In this document: piece by piece, positions 1 through 11,088 of the stretch
How positions within the stretch are numbered: position 1 is the stretch's first letter
Layout: every line of letters begins with the position of its first letter
Source: Dolomedes plantarius
Lineage: Eukaryota; Arthropoda; Arachnida; Araneae; Dolomedidae
Direction of reading: 5' to 3'
NCBI GenBank assembly: GCA_907164885.2
Contig: OU015496.1
Location: 163,729,850 to 163,793,849 of the forward strand
DNA: 64,000 nucleotides
Notes under the pieces: generated by a model
What the model saw: the letters and a program-made list of their open reading frames with translations, nothing else
Told to the model about the DNA's origin: nothing
The model's database searches: none
Made by a program: the position numbers and the translations under genes

Positions 1-1508
1 CCCAGAACTAGCAGAGGAGGTTGATAATGCAATCGTTAAAGAAATGATAGACAAAACAGTTTCAATGTTCTCTTTCAAGAGGAATAAACAAGTAAAGCTA
101 ATGAAATCAGTTCAATTTGTTAAATCAAAAGACAAGACATTTATTATTAATCCTGAGGTACTGCTCCAACGCCTATTGCTTTATGCACAAAGCAATGCTT
201 TAGACATAACTCAGGTGTTTTGCTACGAGCTTTGCACATATCCTGCTTCTCTATTTGACAAGTGTGGGCTAATGAGGGAGTCAGGGAAATCTCAGCTTGC
301 AAAATGTATTCGTGATAGAGTTGACCCTCACAGTAGCAAACCTGAAAACTTGCGTTTTATTGTTGATGGGGGAGGGTTGCTTCACCAAATAACTTGGAGT
401 CAAGGGCAAGACATTTTTCTTGCCTAAGAGAAGTATCTTCTTAGGAAATGCGAGAAGGTGACTGTTGTCTTCGATGGTTATGGAGACATGTTCTCTACCA
501 AATCAGAGGCTCACCAAAAGCGAGTAAATTTTGAAGGACCACAAGTAAATTTCTTACCATCAATGCAGATCAGTATGAAGAAAGTATTATTTTTTCTAAT
601 AGCATAAACAAGCAAGCCTCATAACTCATCTTGCGAACAAACTAGAAGCAGTTGGGTGTTCCGTAAAACAAGCGCAGGCAGATGGAGATCTTATGATTGT
701 GAAAGAAGGTATTTTTTCAGCTCAGATACACCCTACAGCAATTATTGGAGACGACACAGATCTCCTGATCTTACTTATTCATTACGTTCACCTTGATTCC
801 CATGACATTTTTCTTTTACCCCAGCCAAAAACTTCCTCAAAATGTGAAACTATGTATGACATCAAGAGAATAAGGCACATACTTGGAGAAGATATCTGTT
901 GTCACATACTCTTTGCACATGCAATGCTTGGTTGTGATACAACTTCAAAACCTTTTGGTCTTGGGAAAAGTGATACAATAAAATAGTTAATGAAATGTGA
1001 TATATTTAAAAAAGAGGCTGCTATTTTCAAATTGGTGGGAAAAACTAAAGATGAAATTGAAAATGCTGGTAATAAAGCCATGGTATCTCTTTACCGAGGT
1101 GGTCCCAAAGAAACTTTGAATGGGCTTAGACTTCAAACGTTCACAGCAAAAGCAACTACTTCCACCAATCATGTAAAACCAGAATCATTGCCTCCTACGA
1201 CAGATGCAAATTCTTTTCACAGCTTAAGAGTGCACCATCAAATTCAACAATGGCTGGGCATCGAAATTGACCCACTAGAATGGAGTTGTGACCTAAGCCA
1301 AAGAAAGCTAACACCAATAAAGATGTCAAAAGCCTCAGCGCCAGACAACTTGAGGAAGTTTGTGAAATGCGGTTGTACCATGAGTCAATGTTCTATCCGA
1401 CAATGCATTTGTAGAAGGCAAGGAATGTTATGTACAAGTGCTTGCACCGATTGTCGAGGGATCGGCTGCTGCAAATCTGCATGTCTCAATGTTGATGAAG
1501 AGGACTAA
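1..1508 (+). pseudogene. Decayed multi-copy gene, PIN/FEN1-like nuclease motifs plus Cys-rich tail (3' part)
   Basis: The frame is open from the window edge, so the start lies outside. In order I see VDGGGLLHQ (~359-390), VVFDGYGD..STK (~466-500), QADGDLMIV (~677-700), GDDTDLLILL (~748-775) and GCDTTSKPFG (~934-957). This series of acidic motifs resembles PIN/FEN1-like nuclease folds. The tail (~1363-1485) is Cys-rich (CGCTMSQC, CICRRQ, CTDC, CCKSAC), suggesting metal binding. The copy is broken: in-frame stop TAA at 425-427, frame change(s) between ~585 and 635, and an in-frame TAG at 984-986, after which the same frame runs on to TAA at 1506-1508. I recall similar uncharacterised repeated proteins in spider genomes, but function is unknown. 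It may be a transposon-borne gene or a retrocopy. No intron signals were needed to join the parts apart from the frameshifts. Confidence 0.6.
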
Positions 1509-1509
1509 C

Positions 1510-2519
1510 TAGACCACAACCGCAATAAAAGAATCACTGTAATATGTAACACGAGTAAAACTTTTTGGAATTGAAAAAGCTATGAAAAAAACAAATTAAT
1601 CACTATTTATAATAAATGTTGTTAAGAAGTAAACTGTTTTTTTATAGTACATGTTATACTTAAGGTAGTTTCCGTGAATGTGTGTAGTCATAAAAGATCA
1701 AGATGATTTTAAAATTTTACATTGCATTTACTGTTTCCATGGTAAGCATGAAAATAAAACATTGTCCATAAGAATAAAATTGGAACTTTTAAGGTCAACG
1801 GGGCCCTAAGAGATGGGACTTTTGAAATACGAATAGTCCTTTGTGTAGCCCAACTAATCTCATGCTAAATTTCATCCCAGACGGTTCATGAGTTTTTGCG
1901 TTCTTGCGGAAAATATATGACTACACACAAACACACACAAAACCCTCTTTTATACTGTATAATATTATGGATATTTTTTGAAGATTTAAAGGGTTTTTTA
2001 AATAATAATACAGTTTATATTTAGAATTAACACTAGTTGTAATTAAAAAATAGGTTTCCTTTCAAAATCTAAGATGATATATGCCTCCCTGTTGATCTTA
2101 ACTGTCAATTCACATAACATGGTGGCTATTTTGGAAAATCCCCAATATTTGGCCTACACAGCCCCGCCGGTGGGTAGACTTTTTACCATTGTCTTTTTCA
2201 TACATTTTTATATAAGAATTCATCAAGAGAAGAAGGAATGACTCCTTCTTTCAGGTCACTTTGAAAACTTGTTCCTTCTAAAACCATGAAGACCTGAAAG
2301 AAGGGGTCACTGCTTTTCTCAATGAAATGGCGGCGGCTGAATACGAGGCAGATACAAAAACTCCTTACACGCTATGACAAGTGTTTGAATTTACATAGTG
2401 ACTATGAAGAAAGGTAGTGTAAGCTATATTTATGTAATAAAAAGCTTATTTCAAAGATTTCCCTTAGCTGTTTTTTAATTATTAAACGGGTATCACTTTC
2501 CGGGCGGCCCTCGTGTGTG

Positions 2520-2520
<1 letters not shown>
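1510..2520. other. AT-rich spacer with one hairpin
   Basis: No gene seen. Around 1855-1950 there is a sequence resembling the 3' flank of interspersed repeats (AAATTTCATC followed by ACACACAAACACAC). An inverted repeat at 2240-2257 and 2291-2308 (17 of 18 bases pair) could form a hairpin with a ~33-base loop. Confidence 0.4.

Positions 2521-2590
<70 letters not shown>
2513..2590. repeat. Compound (GT/CA)n-(TA)n microsatellite
   Basis: A short TG/TA run passes into (CA)n and then (TA)n. Simple repeat, directly visible. Confidence 0.95.
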
Positions 2591-2598
<8 letters not shown>

Positions 2599-3582
2599 CA
2601 ACAATTCAAAAATTAGTCTATTTTAACCAATGAACCAAACTATAACATTATAAATTTAGGAAAATAATATTTTAAGTCTAAAACATTTATCTATATTAAC
2701 AAATGAATAATAACTCACGGTATATAGGTTTTAATTATTATATTTAAAATTGTCTTAACATTGATTCAATTTGAAATATTAAATAGCTAAAAATTATTTC
2801 AATTGTATATGTATAAAAAATTCAGTTATGTTACTTATTATAATAATATTTACTTATATAAATTAATTTTATTTAGTTACCATATCATCCATTGGATTAA
2901 CTTAATGTTTATAATTATTTTTAACGGTAATATTTACCTGTGATACAGAAAATTTTAGCACAATATGAGAGCAATGTTATTCTGTAAATCTAAAACAACT
3001 AATTACGTTGTTGCTGATAAAACTATAGCGAATAAATAGACTACGCTAGGAAGGTTATAGGAACGTATTCAAGCTTTAAAAACAGTGCATATTAAAAACG
3101 ACTATCCTCATAAAGACACGGGAGAAATTTACGTTTAATTTAAAATAAAAGAACTTGCAGTAAACTTATCTTATAACATATATCGATACAAATTACAAAA
3201 AAAATAATCAATGAATAAATCATTGAATGTATATCGATACAGTGATATATGTTCTCGGAATACAAAGTTTAACTTCGATTCTGCAATAATTTTATGAACG
3301 AAGACCATCGAAAGATCATTACATGTGTTTTGTCGTCTTGTATATATACTACATACATACGACATAATTGTATTTCTTCGTCATTTAAGGAAAACGCACC
3401 AGCAATGGGCCGGTTAGGAGAAAAATTGGAGTAAATCTGAATTTTCACAGCTATAGATAAAGCAAACTGGTCCAAATTTTTACCTGCCATTTTAATAACT
3501 GACTTACACCTGTAGTAGCAATTGGAGCGCACTGGCCGCATTCATAGAAAAAATATATATACATAAATAATAACTAACCTGA
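2591..3582. other. AT-rich spacer without recognisable gene
   Basis: Extremely AT-rich. A 90-codon minus-strand frame at 3269-3541 is open but matches nothing I know and lacks context, so it is not called a gene. Confidence 0.4.
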
Positions 3583-4392
3583 TGCACCTATAATGGGCCA
3601 TTATTTTATCCGATATACCCATAATGGGCCATCAATATCACCCATCACAACATTAATGGGCCATCTATTTAATCTGTTATGGAACAAAAACCAATTCTAC
3701 AATATAATAAAATTGGAAAGTAAAGGAACTAAAAACATGATGTATATTTTTAAACCGGTTTATTCATTTTATAACTACAGTACAACTACACTAAATATAC
3801 AAAAACTGAAATACAACTGAAATATAAATTTATTAACTTAAACATGTAAAATTAAATTTACTTAAAAATTGTGGTTAATGTTGCCGGTAATGTACGGCTT
3901 TACTTGTCACAGCTGGTATGTTGTTGCAAATATTGACATTTCCGAAAAAATAACTTGTATCAGTACACGGGCTGGCCCAATACAGCCCAATTCGTGATCC
4001 CATGATGGGCCACACTATTTTGATAATGGAATCTAAGTTTTTTGTCATTTAATCACTGTATAATTTGAATTATACATACTATCGTAATGAATAATAGTTT
4101 AAGTCAATAAAGAGGTATTATAGTACTTAAATAAAAAATTTTGAAAAATTTACTTACCTTAACAGATTTCTTAAGCAGACGTTAAAACAAACACAAATTT
4201 TCTTCTCTCTAGCAGAATACACCTTACACTTCGCACAAAGTAAAGGAATGAACTGAATTCCAATAAGGGATCCTCGCAGTTAGTAGCCAATGACCCTCAC
4301 CCCTTCCACTGCCTAAGTTAACAATAGACCATTAATTTCTGGAAATTTCTAAATGGTGGCCCATTATAGGGACATGGCCCATTATAGGTGCA
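3583..4392. mobile_element. Non-autonomous DNA transposon with GGGCCATTAT-type terminal repeats
   Basis: The two ends are inverted copies: TGCACCTATAATGGGCCAT at the left (3583) and its reverse complement at the right (ending 4392). The core ATAATGGGCCAT recurs subterminally at ~3620 and ~3653 on the left, as GATGGGCCAC near 4007, and in inverse orientation at ~4358 and ~4374. Repeated subterminal motifs are typical of transposase binding sites. No transposase frame is present inside, and no clear target duplication was found, so the superfamily is undetermined. Confidence 0.7.
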
Positions 4393-4805
4393 TTTACCTT
4401 AATTGGTGATAAATTAATGTATTGTATTCACTCGAAGGGTATAAATTTGTCTGTAGATAAAAAGAGGAAACAAACAATAATTTCTATTCCTTTTTCATTC
4501 AAAATAATTTAATTGCGGCAAGAGACCACTAGACTATTATTTTTTTTATTTTATTTATTTTAGAAGTGTAAGTGAAATGTTATTATAATTAGTACTTGAT
4601 ATAGAAAAGTTTTGCAAAAGAAAATACTGTTGCAAAATATATGTACATATGTGTATGTGTGTAATATCTTAAATATACTCCATCCAAAAATCTTGAACTT
4701 ATTCAAAAGCATTATTTAAATTTCAAAATCTAAATTTCACTGTTCTTCACAAAATAGGCGACTCCTTGAGGCCCAACTTGTCGACTCAACATTTAATATA
4801 CAATG
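4393..4805. other. AT-rich spacer
   Basis: Nothing recognisable; low-complexity A/T runs. Confidence 0.4.
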
Positions 4806-5032
4806 TGTCCGGGCTAAAAGTAGCCAAAATTCATGACTTATTTTTACGGAACTACTCATTAGAATTTAAAAAAAAATATTTAAATAGAAAGAACATCTCT
4901 CCAAGTTTTAATATCAATCATAGATTTCTATCATAGTACCATAGATATTGGTGTGTGCACATTTTGTAGTACGACTAACGTCTAAATGGTAATCCTGTTC
5001 TCTTCAAGTCTTTCGTAGCATATCAGGCGTTA

Positions 5033-5230
5033 TTAGACTTTTTTGCTTGGGGATTCATTAAATCCGTTGTGTATAAACAAAACATTGAAACTTTGAATGA
5101 GTTGAAGAAGCGTATCATTCAAGCAATTCGTGTAATAACTCCTGAAATGCTATGAAGCACTTTGAGAGAACTGGATTACCATTTAGACGTTAGTCGTGCT
5201 ACAAAAGGTGCACACATCGAAATCTATGAT
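5033..5230 (+). pseudogene. Mariner-like transposase C-terminal fragment
   Basis: The open frame reads LDFFAWGFIKSVV at 5033, matching the segment after the SPDLTPLD catalytic region of mariner-like transposases. The catalytic part itself is absent. An in-frame TGA follows ITPEML. Only about 65 codons remain, inside the foldback, so it cannot encode an active enzyme. Confidence 0.65.
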
Positions 5231-5262
5231 TGATATTAAAACTTGGAGACATGTTCTTTCTA

Positions 5263-5617
5263 TGAGTGGTTCGAGGGCTCTCCAGAATTTTGACACTATA
5301 GCGACAGGTGGAATCCCATAAACTTTGGACCCTTACGACCACTTAAAACGCCGGAGAAAGCTTTTGAATTCGCCGACCGTATAAAAGAAGACCCCCCAAT
5401 ACTCCACGAGAGAGAGATCTGTTTTGAGTGTCAGAGAGGACGCAGCTCTCCTGGTCTTTCGGCCTGATAGGCTGAGTGGTCTGTGAACCCGAAGCCGTCC
5501 TGACATATTTAACTGAAAATTCTAACTCGCTGTACATATTTGCTTTTTGTAGTTGTAGTGTTTAAGGTAGCGTAGTAAAGTAATTGAAGCGAAACGCTTG
5601 TCTTATTATTGACTAAT
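5263..5617. mobile_element. Insertion of ~355 bp, possibly a solo LTR
   Basis: It interrupts the right arm of the mariner foldback, as shown by comparison with the intact left arm. It is less AT-rich than its surroundings and has a TATAAAAG box at ~5380 followed by a GAGAGAGAGATC stretch, as in LTR promoters. A clear TG...CA border and target duplication could not be confirmed, so the LTR assignment is tentative. Confidence 0.35.
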
Positions 5618-5702
5618 ATATTTTTAAAAATTATAATGGGTAGTTTTAAATTATAATGGTAGTAAAATAAGTCATGACTTTTGGACACCTTTAGCCCGGA
5701 TA

Positions 5703-6150
5703 CCCTATATTATCCCTCCTTGTCCATGACGTTAATTTATCTCTATAACGAATCAGAATTGGTATAATCCTATGGGCATGTTCCCTGCATGCCTATTTTA
5801 GCGTAAGATAGACGTGAAATGCGGTTTTTTTTCTTTTCTTTGCGATATTTATTAAACGACATGTTTTTTTGTTAAAAATTAATATATTTTACTTGAGCTT
5901 TTAAAGCTCATTGGAGAGTGAAAATTAATACTATGGGCCTCTCAACATACTCAGATTTTAATTATGCCTCCACTAACGTTTATTACACAGATTTAGTTCA
6001 TAGGAAAGACATTTTTTTTCCTTTGAGCTATGCCTTTGCATCTGTGTATGTAACTTATTAGCTTTGAGAGAAAGGTAATCGAATTACCTGGTGATGAAAA
6101 AGTGTATTCAGTATTCAGCGTTTTGTTGTGACTAAGAAACAAAATGAAGA
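5703..6150. other. AT-rich spacer
   Basis: No gene or repeat recognised. Confidence 0.4.
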
Positions 6151-6624
6151 CTCATGAGCAGGGATGCGTAATTTTCATATTTACGAAATGGATGCGAATA
6201 AAGGCGAAATTTGCCGATATGAGCGAATAAATGCGAAAAAAAAAATTTTTATTACTTTTCGGCGAAAACTCGGTGATAAACGATTTTTTAAGCAAAATTA
6301 AGTAATAATAGTAATAATTTATTAACATAATTGCTTATCTAAGACAATCCACGGTCTTTAACTGAGAGATCTCACTCTCAAATTTGCTTATTACTTAATG
6401 CTAAAGACTTAATTAAGAGAATGGGGTGACTACTACAATGTTAGCTTTTGACTAAGAATTTTGATACTTACCTAAGCAAGTAAGTAAAATTGTGATTTTT
6501 TTTTTAATAAATGCAACATTTAAAAAAAATTTTTTGTGAATATATGCTAAATTTTATATATTGTAATTGTTTTTGCGAAATTTCGATATTTTTTGTGCGA
6601 AATTTACCTTTTCCTACTCATGAG
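6151..6624. mobile_element. hAT-type non-autonomous element with 8-bp target duplication
   Basis: Perfect direct repeats CTCATGAG at 6151-6158 and 6617-6624 flank a 458-bp body (6159-6616). The left end CAGGGATGCGTAATTTTC and the inverted right end (reading TAGGAAAAGGTAAATTTCG) are similar imperfect inverted repeats. An 8-bp duplication with CAGGG-like ends is the hAT signature. There is no transposase inside; the body is AT-rich with repeated GCGAAA motifs. Confidence 0.75.
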
Positions 6625-8293
6625 TCAGTTAGGATAATAGGAGGCACTAGTATGATAGATGACGTGGCCATAGTTTCTATGCTTTTACAGAGACAATAAT
6701 ATTTCTAGTAGATTCCGAATGACGACGATGGATACTTATTTTTAGCATTATATATGGTCGCCAACATTGCCTCGTTTACTTTCCTCGGGCATGCATTCCC
6801 TCCACAGTATGTTTTCTTTCCCGTCACAAATACCATGTCAAGAGGAATTAAACATCTAGCGATCACGTTAGAACACCTTTTTTCGTTAAAAACCAACTGC
6901 AACGAAAAATCGAACCTCCCATCTTCGGTAAGGTGCTCGTTATCTAGATGAGAGTGATGTAGTTAAAACATGCGATACTGCACTCGTCTGCACTCTGCAT
7001 AGTAACATAGTTTATTTATGGCGAGAAACAAAATCTTGCGGGTAAAAATATAGTACGTGCAGCAGAAGCTGTATCCATTGAAATCTGAAATTAAGGCTGA
7101 TGTGTACTAACCCTATTGGATTTGCTCACCTCAATGTATACCTATAGAGAAAATGTGTCTACTATTTACAGTTACGTAAATGCTCATAATCCAATATAAA
7201 TGGTATTTTCAGATAGCCTGAATTTTTCTGCACCTTGCAACAGGATTCATCTTATAAATTCGTCCACCAAAGGAATTGATGAGCTTTTAAAACACACACA
7301 CTAGACCAGATTTTCCCCCCGAATAATAGAAATTTAAAAATATTATTTGCCTTTTTTAAAAGCAAAATGCCCCAAAGTGTAAAATTTCTTTCTCTATTAC
7401 AATTTTTTTAAAAAATTTAAATCCAAGTCGACAAACCTTAGACAAATTTTCTTCATAGGTTAACATTGAGGTGAGTGAATCCAAAAGGGTTAGTACACAG
7501 CAGCCTTAAGTACTGGCCAGAGTGTGCAAGAATCAGGGGTTACGGACGCTAATGGATCTTCTTTCAGAGGATGTTGAACATCGCATTGGGTGAGGCATTT
7601 CGACTCTGCCGTAATCTAAACAATTGATCAAATAACATACTAGTGAGATAATCAGCTTTTATGCAACAGGTGGAGCGTCAAAGCCGTGCATCTGACATTG
7701 TGCCCGGTTTGGGGTGCGCTTACTGAGATAGGACGCCGCGTGAAAGAAAGTGTGTCGCTCTTTCGCACGCCTAATTTATAATTACCCGCATCTCGGGCCT
7801 GTTCTACATTCAGGGAGAGTAACTGGCTGTTAACCACGAGGTGCTGCGAAATTATGATCTGTGAAACGATCTTCATATGTTCCCTTAAGTGTGGATCCGT
7901 TTAAAGATATAGTCAAGACCAACCCTTAGGCATGGGCTACTGAATTCACAGAGTGTTATAGAAACAAGCGGCTAGATTCTGCCGCTCAGAAACATTTCTT
8001 ATTGAATTCTACTAGACGTAGCTACATTTTTAGCCAAACAAAATTCATTTTCAAAGTTTTCTGTATTCTATAAAATATTCTATAAACTATTTCTGTATTA
8101 AAGCAGGGTGAATAGGGGTTTTGTTTCTACGGTATTTAATGCCAAAAAAACACAACTGAAACAGAAATATGTTTGTGATGATTCATAAAACTATTTCACT
8201 ATAAGGACTACTAAAGCCATGGAGTGTCAAATATACAAGCGGCTGGGTTCTGCCACTCAACAAAAGTTTTTTACTGCATTCTAATTGGATATA
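6625..8293. other. AT-rich spacer without recognisable gene
   Basis: Short open frames only (for example 6754-6951 plus, 7652-7876 minus), none with a recognisable domain. No further structure noted. Confidence 0.4.
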
Positions 8294-8469
8294 CAGTTGG
8301 CTCTCTGTTTACTTAACGACGATCTCTATTTAAAGACGATATTTCCCAGTCCCGGCCCCTCCGACGTTATGGGAAATGTTATTTTTTCACAAATTCTGTT
8401 TAAGGGCGATCTCTACTTACGGACGATTTTTCACGGTCCCTTGAAAGTCGTTAAACGGAGAGCCAACTG
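8294..8469. mobile_element. pogo/Tigger-type MITE
   Basis: A 176-bp element with terminal inverted repeats CAGTTGGCTCTCTGTTTA and TAAACGGAGAGCCAACTG (17 of 18 pair). A TA precedes the left end. CAG-initiated ends with TA targets and GACGATCTC-type internal motifs fit the pogo branch of Tc1/mariner. No coding capacity. Confidence 0.75.
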
Positions 8470-8966
8470 TGGTAAATACTTCTAGCCAAAATAATTAATT
8501 TACGAAGTTTCAATTTCTGTATAAATGCGGGGTAAATAAAGGTTTTGTTTCTACGGTACATAATGCCTAGAAAACCGAATGGAAATATGCTTGTGCAATT
8601 CATGAACCATTCATTTCCCTGTACACCATGGGCTCTATCTAGCGTTAGGGAGTAGCAACTGAACAAGCGACTAAATTCTGCCATTCAGCATAAATACCTT
8701 GCATTCTCGCAAGACAATAGGTGGTGCCATTTGAGATGATACTCATTTCTTTTACTTTTTGTGGATATCTTATGCCTTTTTTATCATGGAGAAAGCATTA
8801 TTTTTTTTTAGTTGCTTGACGATTTATCAACAGTTCAGATTGATGCTTTAAGCTAAAAAAAAACTAACGATAGAAAATAATCATTTTGCGTGTTAACTTT
8901 GAGGTCATTTTGAGCAGCCAACTTGATAGTCAGTGTTTCAAGACAAAGGCAAGCTCTGATCAACCA
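8470..8966. other. Spacer
   Basis: Nothing recognised. Confidence 0.35.
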
Positions 8967-9391
8967 CCTTCAAGCAAGCCCGGAACGATCAATTGTTGCA
9001 CCTGAGGCAAGTTTTAAAAACGGTGCTTTTTCAATTTCTTTGAGAAACTGCAAGAATGTATCACTATTAGAAATAGTTTATTTAATGAATAACGGATAAA
9101 AAAATATGTATTAAATAAAAATAAAAGTTTTACTAATTAAAAAAAATTATTACAAAACTTAAAAAAAAAAGAAAAAATTAAATGAATTTGAATATAATTT
9201 GTTATGCAATAAAAATAATTACTTTATCATTCGTAGACCTTTTATTGGAGCAAATTGCTTGACTGCATCTCCATAATTTATTGTTTTAATTACAGTAAAA
9301 ATTTCGTATTTTTGCTGACTCATTTTGGCACCTATTTGAATACGGTGCCTGAGGTTGCCGCCTCACCTATGAGGATTGCCCTACCTTCAAG
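8967..9391. mobile_element. hAT-type non-autonomous element with 8-bp target duplication
   Basis: Direct repeats CCTTCAAG at 8967-8974 and 9384-9391 flank a 409-bp body (8975-9383). Ends CAAGCCCGGAACG (left) and, inverted, TAGGGCAATCC (right) are diverged inverted repeats. GCACCTGAGGCAAG near the left and GTGCCTGAGG...GCCTCA near the right are further subterminal similarities. No transposase inside. Confidence 0.65.
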
Positions 9392-10331
9392 TATGCGCAA
9401 AGAATGTCCACAGATTGCTCTTTTCCCAGTTTTACCCCTGTCTTATTGAAACCGTGACTATTAGCGAATACCTGATGAAAGAGAGGACAGTTGGCATGAT
9501 AGCAAAAATATTCTCTCGGCATTAAATATAGTATGTAAATTTTGCAAAATTTAAAGGAATTTCTTTGTGCTCCCCACCTGGAAAAGACTTCTGGCTTTTA
9601 GCTGACTAGTAATACAATATTACAGAGAATATCAAATCGAGACCAATATCCTGTAAAATACAAGCATAAGTAATATGAAAATTTCTATTGAAAAAAGTTG
9701 AGAAAAAAAACCTAGAAATATCTGTTGGGAATTGATAACGCAGAGCTTCATAAAAAATAATTTATTCGGTGTAATTTTTACCTCAACAACGTAGCAAGAG
9801 TTTTAACAAAGAAGCAACAGTAGCTGGGCTTACCCCGGTTTTTATACACATAAACAAATCACACGTCACAACCCGACATCATATTTAAAGTACTTAACAC
9901 GTCTTATTTAACACAAATGAATAAATAAATTGAATGTACAAACTCACATTAAAAATAAATATATCTACAAATATGTACGGCCAAAATATAATCCAGTAAA
10001 TTTCAACAATATCCATTCACGCATTTTTCTCGAGATGCTATAGTTGGAATAGAAGATTTTGAATCCTAATGTTTACTTATAGAGAATTGATCCTACTTTT
10101 CTAATCACAGATTAACAAGAGTCTATTTTTAAGTTCTCCTTTCCTTTGGCGAATGAAGGAGGGCATATAAATAAAAATTTCGCAGTTTTTAGAATTTTTA
10201 ATATATTTCTTTTCAACAAGGCAGATACTTTGTCCTTAGGTCATCCGCATCGAGCATTTTTTTGGGCTATTTTATTATGGAAGCAACTTTACTCCCTATG
10301 AGAGAAGTGCTCATGAACGCCCAATCCTTAT
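9392..10331. other. AT-rich spacer
   Basis: No gene or repeat recognised. Confidence 0.35.
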
Positions 10332-10404
10332 CGAGGCTTAGGATTCGAACCCGAGCCTACTTTGTGAAAGCCTTAGACACTAACCACTATACGAAGTGGG
10401 CAAC
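10332..10404 (-). repeat. tRNA-Glu-like relic, probably a SINE head
   Basis: The minus strand carries an A-box region (GTATAGTGGTTAGTGTC), a Glu-like anticodon loop context (GGCTTTCAC, anticodon TTC) and a perfect B box (GGTTCGAATCC). The acceptor and anticodon stems do not pair properly, so it is not a working tRNA gene. A tRNA-derived SINE head or tRNA pseudogene is the best reading. Confidence 0.5.
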
Positions 10405-10450
10405 TGGGCTTTTGGTTTTTAATATTTCGGTGGTTTGTTTTTCATAGGGC

Positions 10451-11088
10451 ATTAAACTATGCACGCAATTAAAGGAATTAAAATTGTTTTTCAGAGTCAT
10501 TAAATTAAATTTTAAAAATTTTGAAAAAATTGTATTGCATTCAAATATCTATTTCAAAAAGCGAACTTTCTTACAAAATAGGTGCTTACTAATCGATGAT
10601 TATAAAATTACTGATAGGAGAATTCCCCATGGCATAACGCCTGAATGGAAAGTCTGCGATGTCAACTGATATACCTTCTCTTTCCCCCTGTTGCACATCT
10701 GCAATATACATATTTAGGCAGTGTTATTTCACCATCCAATTTAAAATTATTGACAGAAATCATATTTGTTGCATATCAGCAGCAGATGCTGATTGTAAAT
10801 TGGATGGTGAAATAACACTGCCTAAATATGTATATTGCAGATGTGCAACAGGGTGAAAGAGAAGGTATATCAGTTGACATCGCAGACTTTCCATTCAGGC
10901 GTTATGCCATGGGGAATTCTCCTATCAGTAATTTTATAATCATAGATTAGTAAGCACCTATTTTGTAAGAAAGTTCGCGTTTTGAAATAGATCTTTGAAT
11001 GCAATACAATTTTTTCAAAATTTTTTTTATTAAATTTAATGACTTTGAAAAACAATTTTAATTCCTTTAATTACGTGCATAGTTTAAT
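10451..11088. mobile_element. Long palindromic (foldback) element
   Basis: Arms of about 297 bp (10451-10747 and 10792-11088) are near-perfect inverted copies around a ~44-bp centre. The outer ends are ATTAAACTATGCACG and its complement. Both arms contain the same short open frame in opposite orientation, which is a by-product of the palindrome. It has no transposase. It resembles long-TIR MITEs; superfamily unknown. Confidence 0.8.

Larger units (their letters stand above)
4806..5702. mobile_element. Foldback derived from a mariner-like element, with a second insertion inside
   Basis: The left arm (4806-5027) is the reverse complement of the right side (5141-5262, then 5618-5702), with ends TCCGGGCTA / TAGCCCGGA. 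The centre and right arm on the plus strand (5033-5230) encode the C-terminal part of a mariner-type transposase (LDFFAWGFIKSVVYKQN ... ITPEML, then LRELDYHLDVSRATKGAH) interrupted by a TGA. The left arm therefore contains an inverted copy of the transposase 3' end. The right arm is split at ~5262 by about 355 bp of unrelated sequence. It is non-autonomous. Confidence 0.7.
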
